From contig NZ_CP041616.1 in the NCBI RefSeq assembly GCF_007197575.1, forward strand, positions 1,860,001 to 1,924,000: DNA of 64,000 nucleotides, read 5' to 3'. The position numbers and the translations under genes were made by a program. This DNA is from Ornithinimicrobium ciconiae (GTDB lineage Bacteria; Actinomycetota; Actinomycetes; Actinomycetales; Dermatophilaceae). The notes beneath the pieces were generated by a model, which saw nothing but the letters and a program-made list of their open reading frames with translations, had not been told where the DNA came from and did not search any database. How positions within the stretch are numbered: position 1 is the stretch's first letter; every line of letters begins with the position of its first letter. This document shows, piece by piece, positions 16,258 through 24,079 of this stretch.

Positions 16258-16287
16258 AAGGGCGCTCCCCGCGTGGGGAGCGCCCTT
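16258..16287. terminator. Bidirectional intrinsic terminator
   Basis: A 13-bp perfect stem AAGGGCGCTCCCC (16258-16270) with a GCGT loop and its complement (16275-16287) lies between convergent genes. A/T runs flank both sides. Confidence 0.85.
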
Positions 16288-16302
16288 CGTGTGAACTCGA
16301 CG

Positions 16303-17091
16303 TCAGTTGTTCTCGGTCGACTCGTCTGTGCTGACGTCGGGAGCGGAAGTCACCTCAGCGGTGTCCACCGTCTGCTCCTCGACCGGCTCGGTCTCCTCGA
16401 CTACGGGTGCCTCCACTGCGGGCTCCTCAATGGCAGGTGCTTCGACAGTTGGCTCCTCGACGGTCTCGATCGGCGTCTCAGTCTCGACAGCGGGCTCTTC
16501 GGCCACGGAACTAGGCTCTGAGATGGAGTCTGTGCAGCCAGGAGGCGAGACGGCAGACGTCGTAACGCCTTCACGCTCCACCATGCAGTCGCTCTTCCGG
16601 ATCCACTCCCAGCCGATGGCCTGGCCTTCATTCGGACTGCTTCCATAGCCTCCCGACGTGACGTAGAAAGTCACTGAACCAGCCCCCGCAGGGATGCAGA
16701 CGGAATTAGTGCTGGTGGTCCCGCAAGTGCCAACGGTGCACCCTGTGTTTACTGGCGCACAGGTAGCGGGATTTGTTACAACGCTGTGGACGCCAACCGG
16801 CGTCGTCCCGATCGTGTACGACGTGAACTTTATGTAGAAGTCCTCGTCAGATGGGTTCGCCACCGTCACCGGCACCCCGTAGGACTGCTTGGGAACACAC
16901 GAGGTCGTGCAACTATTGCCCGGATTCTTGTACGCGTTGGAGAAGTCGAAGACCGGCGGCGGCGGTACGGACGAGGCGGCCATCGCCGGTGCGGCAGAGG
17001 CCACCACCACGGCAGGCACTGCCCAGGCGGCGCCCTTGACGATAGTGCGGCGAGCTGGGCGCGATCCCGACGTGTTGGTCTCGGTGGCCAT
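16303..17091 (-). CDS. Tat-exported cell-surface protein, paralog 1
   Basis: This is an exported protein of 262 residues. A twin-arginine leader PARRTIVKGAAWAVPAVVV ends near residue 39 (AMAAS). The mature domain (about 45-180) is rich in Ser/Thr/Gly with several cysteines (NSCTTSCVP, TCAPVNTGCTVGTCG, VCIPAG) and looks like a beta-sandwich. The C-terminal 75 residues are an acidic Glu/Pro/Val/Thr repeat tail (EEPTVEAP-like units). There is no LPXTG motif or C-terminal membrane helix, so the tail may bind the wall non-covalently or project outward. It shares the leader and a promoter motif with the gene at 17225. A TTGACG/TATCCT promoter precedes it. Function unknown. Confidence 0.82.
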   Translation of the reverse strand: MATETNTSGSRPARRTIVKGAAWAVPAVVVASAAPAMAASSVPPPPVFDFSNAYKNPGNSCTTSCVPKQSYGVPVTVANPSDEDFYIKFTSYTIGTTPVGVHSVVTNPATCAPVNTGCTVGTCGTTSTNSVCIPAGAGSVTFYVTSGGYGSSPNEGQAIGWEWIRKSDCMVEREGVTTSAVSPPGCTDSISEPSSVAEEPAVETETPIETVEEPTVEAPAIEEPAVEAPVVEETEPVEEQTVDTAEVTSAPDVSTDESTENN

Positions 17092-17136
17092 GCGGTGGTT
17101 CCCCTCTAAATGTGGACAGGCAGGAGCTTCAGCGCA

Positions 17137-17188
17137 AGGATACCCGGGATAGTGGAAGCGTCAAGTTGACACCCCCATTTGGTCAAGG
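17137..17188 (-). promoter_or_regulatory. Promoter and shared upstream box of Tat paralog 1
   Basis: On the minus strand TTGACG (17164-17159) and TATCCT (17142-17137) are 16 bases apart, a good vegetative promoter. Upstream lies CCTTGACCAAA (17188-17178), identical over 11 bases to a box before paralog 2. Confidence 0.6.
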
Positions 17189-17224
17189 TTAGGCAAACGA
17201 AAGGAAGAGGCACCGCGTGAGGCG

Positions 17225-18001
17225 TCAGCCGACGGTGAACTGCACTTCTTCCTTCTCCACCGCGGCCGGCTGGGTGGTCGCGACTTCCGGGGACGCATCT
17301 TCGGGCGATGCAGTCTGTGCGGCCGTGTCCGTGTCCGTGGCAGCGCTCTCGGCGTTCGCCTCGGCGTCCGGCTCAACCTTCTCGTAGTACACAACGTTGC
17401 TGGGGAAGCTCACCTCACGGGTGAAGGCGATGGTCTCGCCGTTGATCCCTACCGAACGCGTGATCTTTTGTCGCCGGTTGTTCGGGCAGGAGCCGTTGCT
17501 TGTTCCTACGAAGTGTGGCCGTCCGTTCAGCACGACCTCAGGAAGCCCGTCTGAGCCGGTGCCATTGCTGTACGAGCCACTGTAGGTGGATCGATACAGG
17601 TAGAAGCCCTCCGAGTCGGTGCCGACAGAGGTCGGCGTGGACCAGCCGTTGTTGCCCGTGTCTGTCTGCCAGGAGACCTGATAAGGAAGGTGAATTGTCA
17701 GACTCGGAGCAGTCGTGATCTGCGAGCTGGTCGCGTCCCACACCCACAGCCCGAGCCTTGTCCCGTTGTAGTAGCCGGCGCCGTCGTGGTACCCGTCGTA
17801 GCGGACCCGGCAGGTGGAGAAGGGCCACCCGGTTGTCCCGCGTGAGATCACGACCCACCCGTTGAGGCCAGGCTCAGGGGATGCGGCCATTGCGGGTGCC
17901 GCGGCGGCTAGGGTGACGGCGGGCACAGCCCAGGCGGCACCCTTGACGATGGTGCGGCGGCTGGCGCTGCGTGGAGCCGCGTCGGTCTGAGCGTCGGGCA
18001 T
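17225..18001 (-). CDS. Tat-exported cell-surface protein, paralog 2
   Basis: This protein of 258 residues has a leader SRRTIVKGAAWAVPAVTLAA nearly identical to that of the protein at 16303. The mature domain (about 45-200) is rich in Trp, Tyr, Gly and Ser (GLNGWVVISRG, RLGLWVWDATSS, GFYLYRSTYSGSYSNG), which suggests a beta-rich carbohydrate- or surface-binding fold, followed by an acidic Ala/Thr/Glu/Asp tail. No sorting signal is visible. The mature part is not obviously homologous to paralog 1 apart from leader and tail style. ATG 18001 is chosen for GGAGGGG eight bases upstream; TTG 18004 is possible. It has its own promoter. Function unknown. Confidence 0.82.
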   Translation of the reverse strand: MPDAQTDAAPRSASRRTIVKGAAWAVPAVTLAAAAPAMAASPEPGLNGWVVISRGTTGWPFSTCRVRYDGYHDGAGYYNGTRLGLWVWDATSSQITTAPSLTIHLPYQVSWQTDTGNNGWSTPTSVGTDSEGFYLYRSTYSGSYSNGTGSDGLPEVVLNGRPHFVGTSNGSCPNNRRQKITRSVGINGETIAFTREVSFPSNVVYYEKVEPDAEANAESAATDTDTAAQTASPEDASPEVATTQPAAVEKEEVQFTVG

Positions 18002-18037
18002 CAAGAATTCCCCTCCGAGAGTTTGAGATTCACCACA

Positions 18038-18068
18038 GCCTTACGGACGGGCAAAGGTTTGGTCAAGG
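18038..18068 (-). promoter_or_regulatory. Promoter of Tat paralog 2
   Basis: On the minus strand TTGACC (18066-18061) and TAAGGC (18043-18038) are 17 bases apart. The -35 lies inside the box CCTTGACCAAA (18068-18058) shared with paralog 1. Confidence 0.6.
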
Positions 18069-18146
18069 AAAGTTCATGAATTGACAGTGTGATGTGTGCC
18101 ACATCCAGCTGTCGGCCTCCGCGTCAGAGCCAGCGAACGACAGCGC

Positions 18147-18152
18147 TAGGAT
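18147..18152 (+). promoter_or_regulatory. -10 box TAGGAT of the trpS leader transcript
   Basis: TAGGAT ends six bases before the ATG of the Trp leader peptide at 18159, so the mRNA should begin on that AUG. The -35 region is weak. Confidence 0.5.
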
Positions 18153-18158
18153 GACGCC

Positions 18159-18203
18159 ATGACAACGCGCGCTGCCTGGTGGCCGTCCACACGACGGCCC
18201 TGA
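18159..18203 (+). CDS. trpS leader peptide with tandem Trp codons
   Basis: This 14-residue open frame reads MTTRAAWWPSTRRP and stops at TGA 18201-18203. Two adjacent Trp codons (18177-18182) in so short a peptide, followed at once by competing hairpins and then trpS, are the hallmark of ribosome-mediated attenuation. The second Trp codon overlaps the first hairpin strand. A TAGGAT box six bases upstream suggests a leaderless transcript, so no ribosome-binding site is needed. The peptide itself need not have any function after synthesis. Confidence 0.8.
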   Translation: MTTRAAWWPSTRRP

Positions 18204-18250
18204 GCACGCACCCAGACCTGCACACCAAGGCCGTCCGAATGGGCGGCCTT
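18181..18250 (+). promoter_or_regulatory. Transcription attenuator of trpS
   Basis: Four strands can pair in alternative ways. Strand 1 is GGCCGTC (18181-18187), strand 2 GACGGCC (18193-18199), strand 3 AAGGCCGTCC (18227-18236) and strand 4 GGGCGGCCTT (18241-18250). Strands 1:2 and 3:4 form with Trp present, 3:4 being a 10-bp terminator-like stem with one G-U pair and a GAAT loop. A ribosome stalled on the Trp codons masks strand 1 and frees 2 to pair with 3 over seven perfect base pairs. No long U run follows strand 4, as is common in high-GC genomes. Confidence 0.75.
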
Positions 18251-18291
18251 GACCTGTGTCCGGGCAGCTCCCGGGCGGCGGAAAGGCGACC

Positions 18292-19434
18292 ATGACCACG
18301 CAGACCGACCCCACGGCATACGAGAACACGGAGGATGCCGGCGTCGGTGACGCCCTCGCCGCGTCCACCTCCGACGCCTCCCTGGCCCGCACCATCGCGC
18401 GCTCCACCCAGATCCAGACTGAGATCGACAAGGACCCGAGCCGGTTCCGGGTCCTCACCGGTGACCGCCCCACGGGCAACCTGCACCTGGGCCACTACTT
18501 CGGCACGCTGCGCAGCCGAGTTCGCCTGCAGCAGCGTGGAGTCGAGACCTGGATCCTGATCGCCGACTACCAGGTGATCACCGACCGGGACGGTGTCGGA
18601 CCGATCCGCGAGCGCGTCTACTCCGTGCTCGCCGACTACCTGGCCGCCGGGCTGGATCCCGACAACACCACGATCTTCACGCACTCGTCCGTCCCGGCGC
18701 TCAACCAGCTGATGCTGCCCTTCCTGTCGCTGGTCACCGACTCCGAGCTGCGCCGCAACCCCACGGTCAAGGCCGAGTTCGAGGCCACCGGCGGGCGTCC
18801 GATGTCGGGGCTGCTGCTGACCTATCCGGTGCACCAGGCCGCGGACATCCTGTTCTGCAAGGCCAACATCGTCCCGGTCGGCAAGGACCAGGTGCCGCAC
18901 CTGGAGCAGGCCCGCGTCATCGCCCGCCGCTTCGACGAGCGCTATGGCCGCGCCGACGCCGCGCAGCCGGTCTTCCCCGCACCCGAGGCACTGCTCTCCG
19001 AGGTCACCAACCTGCTCGGCACCGATGGCACCAAGATGTCGAAGTCCAAGGGCAACACCATCGAGCTCGGCATGGACGCCGACACCACCGCCAAAATCCT
19101 CAAGAAGGCCGTCACCGACGCCGACCGGACCATCACCTATGACCCGGTGGGGCGCCCGGAGGTCTCCAACCTGGTCATGCTCGCCGCGATGGCCAGCGAC
19201 CGAGACCCGCATGAGGTTGCAGCCGAGATCGGGGACGGCGGCGGTGGCACCCTCAAGAAGGTGGTCACCGAGGCCGTCAACGAGCACTTCGCCCCGATCC
19301 GGGAGCGGCGGGCGGAGCTCGCGGCCGACCCCGGCTATCTCGAGCAGGTCCTCGCCCGCGGCAACGCCCGCGCCAACGAGGTCGCCGAGGCCACCCTGGA
19401 CGAGGTCCGCACCGCGATGCAGATGACCTACTGA
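18292..19434 (+). CDS. trpS: Tryptophanyl-tRNA synthetase
   Basis: This class I aminoacyl-tRNA synthetase charges tRNA-Trp. The 380 residues include a 45-residue N-terminal extension before the Rossmann core. The HIGH-type motif is in GNLHLGHYFG (about residues 63-72), and the second motif is KMSKSKGN (about 249-256). GKDQVPHLEQARVIARRF is also typical. ATG 18292 follows GGAAAGG. The upstream region contains a Trp leader peptide and attenuator, so expression should rise when charged tRNA-Trp falls. The gene is followed by a glycerate kinase with a one-base gap between TGA and GTG, and the two probably form an operon. Confidence 0.95.
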   Translation: MTTQTDPTAYENTEDAGVGDALAASTSDASLARTIARSTQIQTEIDKDPSRFRVLTGDRPTGNLHLGHYFGTLRSRVRLQQRGVETWILIADYQVITDRDGVGPIRERVYSVLADYLAAGLDPDNTTIFTHSSVPALNQLMLPFLSLVTDSELRRNPTVKAEFEATGGRPMSGLLLTYPVHQAADILFCKANIVPVGKDQVPHLEQARVIARRFDERYGRADAAQPVFPAPEALLSEVTNLLGTDGTKMSKSKGNTIELGMDADTTAKILKKAVTDADRTITYDPVGRPEVSNLVMLAAMASDRDPHEVAAEIGDGGGGTLKKVVTEAVNEHFAPIRERRAELAADPGYLEQVLARGNARANEVAEATLDEVRTAMQMTY

Positions 19435-19435
19435 C

Positions 19436-20542
19436 GTGCGGGTCGTCCTCGCCGCCGGGCAGTATGCCGAGTGGCCCGGCCCCCTCGCCGCCTCCGAGAG
19501 GCTTGCGGCGGGCTGGGCACGGCATGCTCCTGACGACCAGGTGATCCTCGCGCCGGTGTCGGACGGCGGGTCCGGCTTCGTGGAGGTGCTGGCGCACGCC
19601 CTCGACGCCCAGCCGACCCCCGTGGTCGTTTCTGGCCCCTCGGGCCAGGAAGTGCCGGCACAGTTCCTGCTGCACAACGACACCACCTATGTCGAGGCCG
19701 GTCAGGCCGCCGGACGGCACCTGGCTCCCGACGTGCTCGAAGCGGTCGCGGCGCCGCCGGAGGGCGGGGCTGCAGCGGCCGTGACCGCTCTCAGCGCACT
19801 CACCAGCAGGGGCGTCGGTGAGCTCATCAACGCCGCCCTGGACACCGGCGCCTCCCGGATCGTCCTCGGCTGCGGCGACCTGGCCAGTCACGACGGGGGC
19901 GTCGGCCTGCTGCAGGCCCTCGGCGCCGGCGAGGACCTGGCCGATCTGCCAGCCGCCCGGCAGCGCCTGGCCGGCACGACCCTGGTCCTCGCAGCCGCCA
20001 CGGAGCTGCCCCTGACCGGCTTCCACGGCGCCAGCGCTGCCCTCGGCACCGAGCACGGAGTGCCCCCGGAGGTGACCCAACGGCTGGAGGAGACGCTGGG
20101 GCTGCTCACCGAGCGGGTCAACCGGATCCTGCCGCAGCGCAAGGACCTGCTGACCGGCCAGCGGATCCGCCCCGAGCGCACCGACGGAGCCGGGGTCGGC
20201 GGGGGAGTGGGCTATGCCGCGATCCTGCTCGGCGCCCAGCCGGTCGTCGGAGCCCGGTTCGTGATCGAGGAGATCGGCCTGGCCGACGTGCTCCCCGGTG
20301 CGCTCGTGGTGACCGGCGGGGTGGCATACGACTGGCAGAGCGTGCACGACGGCGTCATCGCCGAGGTCGCCCGGGCGGCGCTCGAGGTCGGCGCGCCCAG
20401 CATCGTGCTGGCCGAACGGGTCGAGGTCGGCCGGCGCGAGGGGATGTCGCTGGGCATCTCGGGCGCCTATGACCCGCGTCAGGGCGAGGACCTCGCGGGC
20501 CTGGCCGAGCGCGTGGCACGCACCTGGTCACCACGAAGGTGA
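19436..20542 (+). CDS. Glycerate kinase family protein (syntenic copy)
   Basis: This is a shorter, 368-residue member of the glycerate kinase family, corresponding in position to mycobacterial Rv2205c beside erpA. Family features include LAPVSDGGSGFVEVL, ALDTGASRIVLGCGDLASHDGGVGL and the C-terminal VVTGGVAYDWQSVHDG. The first motif LAAGQYAEWPGPLAASE is divergent from the usual DKFKG pattern (compare the gene at 3993), and LTGEGxxD is replaced by VTGGVAYDW. It may therefore act on another substrate or be catalytically altered. GTG 19436 lies two bases after the trpS stop, so it is likely coupled to trpS. Confidence 0.85.
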   Translation: MRVVLAAGQYAEWPGPLAASERLAAGWARHAPDDQVILAPVSDGGSGFVEVLAHALDAQPTPVVVSGPSGQEVPAQFLLHNDTTYVEAGQAAGRHLAPDVLEAVAAPPEGGAAAAVTALSALTSRGVGELINAALDTGASRIVLGCGDLASHDGGVGLLQALGAGEDLADLPAARQRLAGTTLVLAAATELPLTGFHGASAALGTEHGVPPEVTQRLEETLGLLTERVNRILPQRKDLLTGQRIRPERTDGAGVGGGVGYAAILLGAQPVVGARFVIEEIGLADVLPGALVVTGGVAYDWQSVHDGVIAEVARAALEVGAPSIVLAERVEVGRREGMSLGISGAYDPRQGEDLAGLAERVARTWSPRR

Positions 20543-20691
20543 CGATGGCGGTGACGATGGCGGTGACGGCTGGCCGCGGCCGGTGGTTGTCCTTTCCGCG
20601 ATGAGTCGTACCCTGGGATGCAGGGAACAACACCGCCGGAGGTGGCGTTGCGCCCGACGAGCAGGCTTTTTCGACAGACAGGACGGACACC

Positions 20692-21066
20692 ATGAGCGTT
20701 CAGGACACTGAGACCGAGACCACCACCGCAACCACGGCGGAGCACGGCGTCGTCCTGACGGCCGTCGCAGCCGAGAAGGTCAAGTCCCTGCTGGCGCAGG
20801 AGGGTCGTGACGACCTGCGCCTGCGCATCGGCGTGCAGCCGGGCGGCTGTTCCGGCCTGATCTACCAGCTCTACTTCGACGAGCGCACCCTTGACGGTGA
20901 CCTCACCTCCGACTTCGACGGTGTCTCCGTCGTGGTGGACCGGATGAGCGCTCCCTACCTCGACGGCGCCAGCATCGACTTCGCCGACACCATCGAGAAG
21001 CAGGGCTTCACCATCGACAACCCCAACGCCGGCAGCTCCTGCGCCTGCGGCGACTCCTTCGGCTGA
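20692..21066 (+). CDS. erpA: Iron-sulfur cluster insertion protein (A-type carrier)
   Basis: ErpA/HesB-type carrier that delivers Fe-S clusters to apoproteins. In 124 residues it has the three conserved cysteines: one in GVQPGGCSGLIYQLYF (about residue 56) and the pair near the end in GSSCACGDSF. The N-terminal 18 residues are a Thr/Glu-rich, probably disordered tail. A start ATG at 20692 follows a GGACGGACACC leader. It sits 150 bases after the glycerate kinase and is closed by a strong terminator. The order erpA, adoK matches the mycobacterial arrangement. Confidence 0.95.
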   Translation: MSVQDTETETTTATTAEHGVVLTAVAAEKVKSLLAQEGRDDLRLRIGVQPGGCSGLIYQLYFDERTLDGDLTSDFDGVSVVVDRMSAPYLDGASIDFADTIEKQGFTIDNPNAGSSCACGDSFG

Positions 21067-21089
21067 GCCGACTCACGCACGAGCGCAAC

Positions 21090-21124
21090 GAACGGCCGGT
21101 TCCCCACGCGGGGACCGGCCGTTC
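21090..21124 (+). terminator. erpA terminator
   Basis: A GC-rich stem GAACGGCCGGTTCCCC (21090-21105), ACGC loop and near-perfect complement to 21124 follows the erpA stop by 24 bases. One base is bulged. Confidence 0.8.
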
Positions 21125-21344
21125 GCCGCGTGGGGGGCGTGAAGCCGGGCCGGTAGTTCTGGGTCGTCGGCCTGCAGGTCTGGCTCTTCGAACTGCATGT
21201 GCAGAACCGGCGCCCTGACACCCGACACGCCGCAGCGCTCGTGGCACGGTGCGCAACGCGCGGGGGACGTGTGCGCGGCACGCGCACGTCGAGCCGAGCC
21301 GGGCGCGCAAGACGGCGCGCTCGGTCGGGGGTCGGGTTCCGCGA

Positions 21345-21350
21345 TAGGTT
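21345..21350 (+). promoter_or_regulatory. -10 box TAGGTT, leaderless adoK
   Basis: TAGGTT ends six bases before GTG 21357. Confidence 0.5.
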
Positions 21351-21356
21351 GCGGCC

Positions 21357-22331
21357 GTGAAGATTGCTGTCTGCGGGTCCATCGCCACCGACCACCTGAT
21401 GACTTACCAGGGACGATTTGCCGACTCCCTGGTGGCCGACCAGCTCGCCAAGATCTCGGTCTCCTTCCTCGTGGAGGACCTGCAGGTCCGCCGCGGCGGC
21501 ATCGGCGCCAATATCAGTTTTGGGATGGCCCGCCTCGGACACCACCCAGTGCTGGTCGGCGCCGTCGGGGAGGACTTCGCCTCCTATCGGTCCTGGCTGG
21601 AGCGGCACGGCGTCAACTGCGAGCACATCCACGTCTCCGAGATGCGTCACACCGCCCGGTTCGTGTGCACCACCGATGAGGACATGGCCCAGATCGCCTC
21701 GTTCTATGCCGGCGCCATGAGCGAGGCCCGCCAGATCGAGCTCGGCCCGATCGTGACCAGCGTCGGCGGCATCGACCTGGTGATGGTCAGCCCGGACGAC
21801 CCCGAGGCGATGCTGCGCCACTCCGACGAGTGCCGCACCCGCGGCATCGCGTTCGCGGCCGATCCCAGCCAGCAGCTGGCGGTCATGGACGGGGCCTCGA
21901 TCCGCCAGCTCATCGACGGCGCGACCTACCTGTTCACCAATGAGTACGAGGCGGCGATGACCGAGCAGAAGACCGGCTGGTCGGCGCAGGAGATCCTCGA
22001 GCGGGTCGGCACCCGGGTGATCACTCGTGGGAAGGACGGGGCGAGCGTCCTGCGCCTTGGACAAGAGCCCATCGAGGTGCCGATCGCCACCGACGTGCAC
22101 CGGGTCGACCCCACCGGGGTGGGCGACGCCTTCCGCGCCGGATTCCTGGCAGGCCTGGCCTGGGAACTACCGCTGCGGCGCTGTGCCGAGCTCGGCTCGA
22201 CCCTGGCCGGCTATGTCCTGGAGACCGTCGGCACCCAGGAGTACACCTTCGACACCGCCCACTTCCTCGACCGGTTCACCCAGGCCTACGGTGACCAGGC
22301 CGGGGCCGAGGTCGCCGCGCGCATGGCCTGA
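21357..22331 (+). CDS. adoK: Adenosine kinase (PfkB family)
   Basis: This ribokinase-family enzyme phosphorylates adenosine to AMP; it is the bacterial-type AdoK known from mycobacteria (Rv2202c). The 324 residues align closely with that protein as I remember it: IAVCGSIATDHLMTYQGRF at the N-terminus, RRGGIGANISFGMARLG, TARFVCTTDEDMAQIASFY, GAMSEAR and FAADPSQQLA. The anion hole and catalytic Asp are in DPTGVGDAFRAGF (about residue 250). The GTG 21357 start lies at leaderless distance from TAGGTT. It is followed 14 bases later by aat. It stands between erpA and the cta genes, as in mycobacteria. Confidence 0.93.
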   Translation: MKIAVCGSIATDHLMTYQGRFADSLVADQLAKISVSFLVEDLQVRRGGIGANISFGMARLGHHPVLVGAVGEDFASYRSWLERHGVNCEHIHVSEMRHTARFVCTTDEDMAQIASFYAGAMSEARQIELGPIVTSVGGIDLVMVSPDDPEAMLRHSDECRTRGIAFAADPSQQLAVMDGASIRQLIDGATYLFTNEYEAAMTEQKTGWSAQEILERVGTRVITRGKDGASVLRLGQEPIEVPIATDVHRVDPTGVGDAFRAGFLAGLAWELPLRRCAELGSTLAGYVLETVGTQEYTFDTAHFLDRFTQAYGDQAGAEVAARMA

Positions 22332-22345
22332 GCAGGATCGACCGT

Positions 22346-23017
22346 ATGCCGATCGAGCCGCCACTGTCTCCGTGGAACCTGGACCTCGGGCAGGCCCAGC
22401 CGGGGGAGGACCTCGTGGGAGTCGGGGCCGACCTGGCGCCCGGCACGCTGCTCAGCGCCTACCGCTCCGGGCTGTTCCCGATGGGGCTGGGTCCCCGCGG
22501 CGGCGGGGTGCTCGGGTGGTGGTCCCCGGACCCGCGCGGGGTCCTCTTTCCCAATGACCTGAGAGTCAGCCGCTCGCTGCGCCGATCCATGACCCGCTTC
22601 GAGTTCCGGGTGGACACCGCCTTCGAGGAGGTCGTGGACGGGTGTGCCGCGCCCGGACGCGCCGGGCGGTGGATCACCCCCTCTATCGCCCGGGCCTATG
22701 CCGAGCTGCACCACCTGGGGTGGGCCCACTCCGTGGAGACCTGGCAGGACGGCGAGCTCGTCGGTGGTCTGTATGGCGTCGCCATCGGTGGTCTGTTTGC
22801 GGGCGAGTCGATGTTCCACCGGGCCACTGATGCCTCCAAGGCGGCCCTGGTGCACCTGGTTTCCCTGGTCTCCGCGACCGACGGGCTGATCGACGTCCAG
22901 TGGTGGACCGAGCACCTGGCCACGCTGGGGGTCACCGAGGTGAGCCGCACGGCATACGCGCAGCTGCTCGCTGACGCCCGCCGGCAGCCGCTCCCGCCGG
23001 CCTTCGGGCGCCCGTGA
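22346..23017 (+). CDS. aat: Leucyl/phenylalanyl-tRNA-protein transferase
   Basis: Aat adds Leu or Phe to proteins with N-terminal Lys or Arg, making them N-end-rule substrates for ClpS/ClpAP. The 223 residues are typical. Hallmark sequences are AYRSGLFPMG (about 39-48), WWSPDPRGVL, RWITPSIARAYAELH, and the core GGLYGVAIGGLFAGESMFH. IDVQWWTEHLATLGV near the end is also family-specific. The gene starts 14 bases after adoK; CAGGAT seven bases before the ATG could give it its own leaderless promoter. No ClpS gene is in the window. Confidence 0.95.
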   Translation: MPIEPPLSPWNLDLGQAQPGEDLVGVGADLAPGTLLSAYRSGLFPMGLGPRGGGVLGWWSPDPRGVLFPNDLRVSRSLRRSMTRFEFRVDTAFEEVVDGCAAPGRAGRWITPSIARAYAELHHLGWAHSVETWQDGELVGGLYGVAIGGLFAGESMFHRATDASKAALVHLVSLVSATDGLIDVQWWTEHLATLGVTEVSRTAYAQLLADARRQPLPPAFGRP

Positions 23018-23062
23018 CCACGCGAATCCCACCAGCCCCACGCCGCGCAGGGGCCACCTGGA

Positions 23063-23088
23063 GGTGAGACACAACTTCGTGTCCCACC
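23063..23088 (+). terminator. Possible weak terminator after aat
   Basis: GGTGAGACAC (23063-23072) and GTGTCCCACC (23079-23088) pair with one mismatch around a 6-base loop, 45 bases after the aat stop and before the cta promoter. There is no U run. Confidence 0.35.
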
Positions 23089-23116
23089 CTGCCCTCCCCT
23101 CGGGCGTCCAAGGGGG

Positions 23117-23122
23117 TAGGCT
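23117..23122 (+). promoter_or_regulatory. -10 box TAGGCT of the ctaCDF operon
   Basis: TAGGCT would start transcription about 30 bases before the ctaC start, leaving room for the GAGG ribosome-binding site. A convincing -35 is not seen. Confidence 0.35.
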
Positions 23123-23158
23123 CTGCACGGTAAACACGGTTCGATAGTGAGGTGCGCA

Positions 23159-24079
23159 TTGCAACGGCAGACTGCCCCTGCCCCCGCCCGTCGCCGCAGG
23201 ACAAGAGTCGGTGGCCTCGGGGCCATGGCTGCGCTCGTCCTGTTGCTCAGTGGGTGTGGTGCCGAGTTCCGGCGTGGTTACCTCCCCGAGCCGGTCACGG
23301 AGATCGGCCCCAAGGTCGTCGCCTTCTGGAACTGGACCTGGATCGCGGCACTGGCGATCGGTGTCCTCGTCTGGGGACTGACACTGTGGTGCATCGTGGC
23401 CTATCGCCGCAAGAAGGACGAGAAGGGTCTGCCGCCGCAGATCCGCTACAACGTCCCGATCGAGATCGTCTACACCGTCGTGCCGGTGATGATGGTGCTG
23501 GTCCTGTTCGGCAAGACCGTCGAGCTGCAGCACGAGATGGTCGACACCTCCCAGCCCGCCGACGTCACGGTCAACGCGATCGGCAAGAAGTGGTCCTGGG
23601 ACTTCAACTACGTCGAGGCTGAGGCCCACATCGCCGGCGAGCAGGCGTTCGAACTGCACACCGGTGAGCCCGGTGTCATGGAGACGCTGCCCACCCTCGT
23701 CCTGCCGGTCGACAGCCGCATCGAGTTCGTGCTGACCTCGCGCGATGTCATCCACTCCTTCTGGGTGCCGCAGTTCCTGACCAAGCTGGACATGCTGCCC
23801 GGACAGGTCAACACCTTCCAGGCCGTGACCACGACCGAGGGCACCTTCCAGGGCAAGTGTGCGGAGTTGTGCGGCGCCTACCACTCGCAGATGCTGTTCC
23901 AGGTGCAGGTCGTCTCCCAGGAGGAGTACGACGCGTTCATCGAGAACCTCAAGGCGACCGGCGGCGATGGCCTGCTCGGCAACGAGTACAACCTCTACGG
24001 TCTGCACGAGGGTGAGCCCGAGAAGCTGCCGCCGGCCCTGCTTGAGGACTACAACGCCACGTCCGAGGAGGAGAACTGA
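23159..24079 (+). CDS. ctaC: Cytochrome c oxidase subunit II
   Basis: This subunit of the aa3 oxidase accepts electrons at the dinuclear CuA site. It is a lipoprotein: a basic leader, hydrophobic stretch and lipobox LLSGC lie near residues 30-35. Two transmembrane helices follow ([18 protein letters not shown] and [15 protein letters not shown]), then the cupredoxin domain. CuA ligands are visible in HSFWVPQF and [12 protein letters not shown] (C-x3-C-x3-H-x2-M). I choose TTG 23159 because GAGG lies six bases upstream; GTG 23147 would add four residues. ctaD overlaps by one base, so the three cta genes form an operon. Confidence 0.95.
   Translation: MQRQTAPAPARRRRTRVGGLGAMAALVLLLSGCGAEFRRGYLPEPVTEIGPKVVAFWNWTWIAALAIGVLVWGLTLWCIVAYRRKKDEKGLPPQIRYNVPIEIVYTVVPVMMVLVLFGKTVELQHEMVDTSQPADVTVNAIGKKWSWDFNYVEAEAHIAGEQAFELHTGEPGVMETLPTLVLPVDSRIEFVLTSRDVIHSFWVPQFLTKLDMLPGQVNTFQAVTTTEGTFQGKCAELCGAYHSQMLFQVQVVSQEEYDAFIENLKATGGDGLLGNEYNLYGLHEGEPEKLPPALLEDYNATSEEEN

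Larger units (their letters stand above)
21067..21356 (+). other. Intergenic region with terminator and adoK promoter
   Basis: The 290 bases hold the erpA terminator, a weak 10-bp bulged inverted repeat (GCCGG-TAG-TTCTG near 21148 with CAGAACCGGC near 21203) and the adoK -10 box. I see no gene here; the open frames on the minus strand lack coding-like composition. Confidence 0.5.

Noticed and set aside
16303..18001. LPXTG sortase substrates
   Set aside because: The two Tat proteins have no LPXTG motif, C-terminal helix or basic tail.
20539..20570. GGTGACGATGGC repeats after the second glycerate kinase
   Set aside because: Two and a half 12-bp copies only, noncoding, no sign of function; listed here rather than as a finding.
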